Shown here one piece after another: positions 60,067 to 64,000 of a stretch of 64,000 nucleotides of DNA (position 1 is the stretch's first letter; each line of letters starts with the position of its first letter). A model generated the notes under the pieces. That model did no database searches and had not been told where the DNA came from. It saw nothing but the letters and a program-made list of their open reading frames with translations. The stretch is from the NCBI GenBank assembly GCA_958295665.1, contig OY282558.1, forward strand, positions 189,085,086-189,149,085. Direction: 5' to 3'. The DNA comes from Tipula vernalis (taxonomy: Eukaryota; Arthropoda; Insecta; Diptera; Tipulidae). The position numbers were made by a program, and so were the translations under genes.

Positions 60067-61202
60067 ATGTGTATTGTTTCAGTGACTCGTGAATGTCGTG
60101 ATATTGATATCAAATTAATTGAGCAGGTTCGAAGTAAAGAGCTGCTTTATAATTTGAGGCACCCAAACTATAAAAATAACCCCTTAAAAAGGATTGTTTG
60201 GGGCGAAATAGGTGAAGCTCTCGGGATATCTCCTGAAGAGTGCATGAAGCGGTGCAAAAACATTAAGGCAAGGTATACACGGTTAGTTAAACCACCAAAA
60301 AGTGGGAGTGCTGGACTCAAAAAAGAAAACCACGAATCCTGGCTGGTAAAGGAGATGAACTTTTACAGGGAGCAAACAATAGATGAGTAAGTTGGATAAA
60401 CATAATAAATATTTCTATTTGATAAGTGAAGTATTTAAAAAATTATGTTTATTTTAATTATATCTAATAAAGTATTCATTCCTTTTCTTAAAACGTAGAA
60501 AATATCTCGATTAATTTAAATAAACTCAACAGAAACGTTTACACCGTTACATGTAAAGTACGGAATTTAATTTTGCGTTCATTCCATATTATATTTGATT
60601 TATTTTTACAGTGCAATCTAATGTTATATGTTTATTTTAGGCCAACAGAAACAAGTTTTCAAATGAACCCACCATCCACAATAAATGTTGAAGTACAAAA
60701 TTTTTTTTATCAAACTGCCGAAGATTTACTAAATAATGATGTGGAATGTGACAATTTTTTGTCTGCTGCAGTGTAGGTACCAGACCCAGACCCCAATAAT
60801 AATGTGGAATTGGACAATTTTATGGTACCACAACCGATACCACAAACGGTGGTTCCACCGATAATACAAACCGAAAAACTGCCAGAAGAAAATCAAAACA
60901 GTAACACGCAATCTCCAGGACCATCTGGGTTAGCATGCGGAAAGAAAAGGAAAAGGCAGGACGACGTCGCAGTAGATGCCTTGCTAGAAGACGCACTACA
61001 AAATATAAAGGAAAACAGACAAGCTTTGACGTCCAATTTGAAAGAAGTAACTATATTTACAACATTTGCGGAGTCAACCACACGTGATTTTAAAAATTGG
61101 CCGAGGTTATGCCAAACAAAATTCTTACATCAAGTATCACAAATGGCAGATCACATCATGATCAGCTTACATCATGTATCACAAATGGCAGAATATAAGT
61201 AA
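60067..61202 (+). pseudogene. Harbinger 2 MADF/BESS-type DNA-binding protein
   Basis: Exon 1 is 60067-60386 and exon 2 60641-61202, with a 254 bp intron (GTAAGT...TTTTAG) that keeps phase. Exon 1 encodes a MADF domain: DIKLIEQVRSKELLYNLRHP, WGEIGEALGISPEEC, CKNIKARYTRL. Exon 2 has an acidic and Pro-rich middle, a basic KKRKRQDD patch, and ends with the BESS-like FLHQVSQMADHI. An in-frame TAG at 60774-60776 breaks exon 2. An acceptor-like TTGTTTCAG (60074-60082) just after the first ATG suggests the true start lies in an earlier exon. It is the DNA-binding partner of the transposase. Confidence 0.82.
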
Positions 61203-61477
61203 AAAAAAAAACAAAATGTGATTATCTTAGCTATATGAGTTAATTTTATTTTTATTTAGTTTTAAGGTTTTCTAAAATACTTGCGATATTTAAATATTTA
61301 ATTTTAAGGTTTTCTATTTTTTTCTATTTTTTTTTAAATGAATTATTAACTTTTTAATTTAAATGAATTATTTTAAATGAATTATGAATTTATATATAAT
61401 GTGATTTTTTTAATTAAGATGTAATTTTATATTTTGTGATATTTTTAATAAAATAAATGAATAAAATTATTAATTTT

Positions 61478-62884
61478 TTATTGAATTGAGTTAAACTGCC
61501 AAGGCAAAATATCACCATCGTTGAAATATGTTTTGAATTTATCCCTAATTTCGATTACATTTCGGCTGGGGTTGTTTGAGCTGACTCGTTGAATTTGTCG
61601 TATTCCACTGTTATCTTCATTTTGGCTTCCTAGGCGATTTGTTCCAACAGCGTGGCTATCAACTAAATTAGTTCTGCCATATTCCCGTAAGTTATTTTCT
61701 CAAAGCCAATTATGCAGAACAACGGTTGCTTTTACTATTGCCACTACCGTCAATTTGCTAGCAATAATTGGTTTGCGATATATCCTCCACTTGCTTGCTA
61801 GGATACCAAAGGCATTTTCGATGACCCTTCGAGCTCTTGATAGCCTGTACATTTTTAGAAACACACAATACTGATATATTTCGACCTGGATAAGGCCGCA
61901 TGAGGTTCGGAAGGAGCGGAAATGCTTCATCCCCTACAAAAACGAACGAATATTCGTCGCCGTCACATAAAGTTTCTGGTGGTGGGAGACTTAATTCATC
62001 ACCCCTCCGAATTACAGCTCTTCCAAACTCACTTCTCCTGAAGATTGAGCTGTCGCCTACCTGACCCGGTGCCCCAATGCCTACCATTATAAATTTATAA
62101 TTGGCATCGCATATGGCAAAAAGAACAATGCTGTGGCTGTGCTTATAATTAAAATTATTCGATCCGGAGTTTCCAAATGCCTGAAAACATCAATTAAATA
62201 TTATTTTAATATAAGATACACATATATATATTTAAAATGGTAAACTTACTTGAATAATCACATGCTTGCCGTCCATTGCTCCTACACAATGTGGGAAATT
62301 CCATTGCTGCTCCAAATCTCTTTCAATTTCTTTCTACATTGTGTTACTAGGAGTAGGGAAAACTAAATCCTTTAAAACTTCCCACAATTTGAGGCTAGTT
62401 TCCCTAATAATTTGTGTTGTAGTGCTTTGTCCTATACGGTACCCATATCTCCCAATAGACACCATGCTATCACCACTAGCTAGATAACTAAATCAAATTA
62501 TGAGAAATTAGTTTATTTTATTAATATTAACATAAATGCATAATGCTACTTACCGAAGTGTCAAAGACAAGCGTTGACTTGCACTGATGGATCTTTCTCC
62601 AACATCAAGCCGTTGTATTGACGGGCCAACCAATGCTAATAATTCATCGAATGCTGTGGGTGAAATTCGATGAAAATTAACGAACGTTTCGTTATTATCT
62701 AGCCTCATTTCGGCAACAAGATTATTGTGATAATTGGACGCAGTCTACCTCTGTTCACTGGATTAACACCAAAACGACGAGCACTATGACGGCGTTTTTT
62801 AATTAAATACGCCAATAAAAGGGAACTAGCGATATTTATATCGCGATTTAAAATTTCACGAGCGGTTTGTCTTGAAAAAGACAT
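61478..62884 (-). pseudogene. Harbinger 2 transposase (HARBI1-like)
   Basis: ATG at 62884. Three exons: 62884-62554, 62487-62250 and 62180-61478, with introns of 66 and 69 bp whose GTAAGT/AG ends keep phase. Domains: an N-terminal basic region (SARRFGVNPVNRGR), a helix-turn-helix (FHRISPTAFDELLALVGPSI, ISASQRLSLTLR), then the DDE nuclease with CVGAMDGKHV (first Asp), GAPGQVGDSSIFRRSEFG (second Asp region), [19 protein letters not shown] and [20 protein letters not shown] (Glu). Lesions: a small shift near 62710, TAG at 62334-62336 where a Trp is expected, and a frameshift near 61880. It ends in DGDILPWQF. Clearly a different lineage from transposase 1. Confidence 0.9.
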
Positions 62885-63759
62885 TTTTATCAAAATATAA
62901 AACAACAATTTAGAAATTAAACAACAATTAAACAAAACGCGAGCAAGTAAAGGGGTAACAAATGAATAATATACGAGTCAGAAAATTAAATTGAAAATAA
63001 AAAAATTATTGGAATTTAAACAAAATTTAACTAAAAATCAAAACTAAAAAAATATACGTAAGATATTGTTACACGATATATTAAAAATCACGAGAAAATT
63101 ATTTAAAAATTATTCCAGAACATGTCACAACGCCAAGCATAAATTTAGAATAAAAAAAATGTAGTTGAAAATGACAATCAAAATAGACCAATCTTTGAGC
63201 AAAATTGATTATGCTGCTATCTTCATATTGAACCAAAAAAAATGCGACGCGCACGAGACGGACTCGTGCAGCCGCCTTAAACTGGAAACTGTTAATTTAT
63301 CAAAAAAAGTACTCGTTCTTGAACAATTGAGCATTAATAATTCTGTTGATATAATTGATATTCCATGATCAAATGATGAGGATATTGCAAAAATTGTCAC
63401 TGATTTATTTGATAAATGTCTGAATATCAGTCTTTCAGCTAATGATATGGAGAACGTTTATAGGAAGAAATTTCAGAATAACAGTGGTCCAATTCATGTT
63501 AAACTAACTTCAACTGTAACTGAAAATATGGTCTTTTACTCGGGTTTCAATGAAAATAATAAACTTTTCATCAACCAATGCCTTATTCCAGAATATCGGT
63601 TACTACACAATACGGCTAGGAAAGCCATGAAGGATGGAAACTGTAAATTTGTTTGGCTTAGGAATGGATATATTTTTGGTAAGGAAGGATGTCGCTGCTA
63701 AAGTCACGAAACTCACGTCAGTGGATGATATGGACAATTTGTCTTAGTTGCTTTTTAAA

Positions 63760-64000
63760 TCTTTTAATCATTAGATATTTTATTTAATGACCTATTATAA
63801 TTTTAATTCACAAGATCGTAGTTTCGTTGACTTTCTCTCTGGTTCTTCCTATATTAATTTACCATATAATAATTTGCTATCTCATGATTTTCAGGGTGTT
63901 CAAGCCTTGCATCAAAATATTCGGTGTATTATTACATGTCGTTGTGTATTTTACAATCATTTTCGGTGGTAAAATATCATTTTTTCGTGATATTTTTCAA
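63760..64000 (+). pseudogene. Start of LINE ORF2, truncated by window edge
   Basis: Begins about 40 bp after the ORF1 stop; the open stretch from 63787 includes VQALHQNIRC, which matches the LHQNIR start of APE endonucleases in CR1/Jockey LINEs. The rest lies outside the window. Confidence 0.55.

Larger units (their letters stand above)
59583..63277. mobile_element. PIF/Harbinger DNA transposon 2, TAA duplication
   Basis: 3,695 bp. Inverted repeats of about 38 bp: left AGGCGGCTGCACGAGTCCGC, right reverse complement AGGCGGCTGCACGAGTCCGT. The flanks are TAA at 59580-59582 and 63278-63280, the TWA duplication of this superfamily. Two convergent genes: MADF-type protein (plus) and transposase (minus). 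It interrupts a LINE ORF1; the two halves of that frame lie on either side. Confidence 0.95.
59020..63746 (+). pseudogene. LINE ORF1 with PHD-type finger, interrupted twice
   Basis: The PHD-like zinc finger is at 59050-59200 (DRNDCSKFYHSACVSL and WRCQSC), as in ORF1 of several CR1/Jockey-type LINEs. After the MITE (59207-59364) comes an open stretch with a leucine-rich helix to 59580, where Harbinger 2 is inserted. It resumes at 63281 with KLETVNLSKKVLVLEQL and the C-terminal part NVYRKKFQNNSGPI, LHNTARKAMKDGNCKFVWLR and, after a one-base shift near 63690, VTKLTSVDDMDNLS to a stop at 63744-63746. The protein binds LINE RNA. The finger region has frame changes. Confidence 0.75.

Overview
The window reads as AT-rich intergenic DNA from an insect, most likely a higher fly. 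That guess rests on the element families present (a 17.6/297-like errantivirus, BEL/Pao, Jockey-type LINEs, mariner, piggyBac, PIF/Harbinger, Helitrons) and on predicted introns of 60-70 bp. I found no host gene, tRNA or rRNA gene. Almost everything recognisable is a transposable element, a piece of one, or a decayed tandem repeat, and many elements sit inside others.

Layout. 382-8042: a complete errantivirus (endogenous retrovirus type) with two LTRs, an ATAT target duplication, decayed gag and pol, and an env gene that appears to use a separate 5' leader exon. 8650-13745: a ~158 bp tandem repeat family broken by a PIF/Harbinger element (9005-12103) and by a rotten gypsy pol fragment. 13830-18185: fragments of Tc1, mariner and a LINE. 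18262-21130: Helitron 1 (minus strand), split by a 222 bp TA-flanked MITE. 22440-23895: decayed AT-rich satellite. 24199-30473: a nearly intact BEL/Pao element (minus strand) with an ATGGT target duplication, whose coding-side LTR has lost 249 bp. 30479-33190: a minus-strand LINE invaded by an opposite-strand I/LOA-type LINE fragment. 33777-36894: a Tc1-type unit with ~145 bp terminal inverted repeats that carries a piggyBac transposase gene inside it. 37478-39380: a Pao integrase relic, then a decayed GTTGAG-rich array. 40660-42620: Helitron 3 pieces (plus) around an inverted LINE tail. 45783-51895: Helitron 2 (minus), split by a 1,783 bp TG...CA insertion that looks like a solo LTR and holds a long TA microsatellite. 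52150-52398: a 249 bp near-perfect palindrome. 55270-57560: a Jockey-like LINE (minus). 59020-64000: a LINE with a PHD-type ORF1 (plus), interrupted by a MITE and by a second PIF/Harbinger element (59583-63277, TAA duplication) that carries both its MADF-type and transposase genes; this LINE runs off the right edge.

How the parts relate. Each autonomous element carries its own enzymes: gag-pol-env, the Pao polyprotein, the two-gene Harbinger systems and the Rep-helicase of Helitrons. Almost all are broken by stops, frameshifts or deletions. The nesting gives relative ages: Helitron 1 is older than its MITE, Helitron 2 is older than its LTR, the PHD LINE is older than Harbinger 2, and the 158 bp array is older than Harbinger 1. 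The observations most worth following up are the errantivirus env leader exon with phase-compatible splice sites, the piggyBac-inside-Tc1 composite, the Pao copy with long ORFs but a deleted LTR, and the two unusually perfect palindromes.
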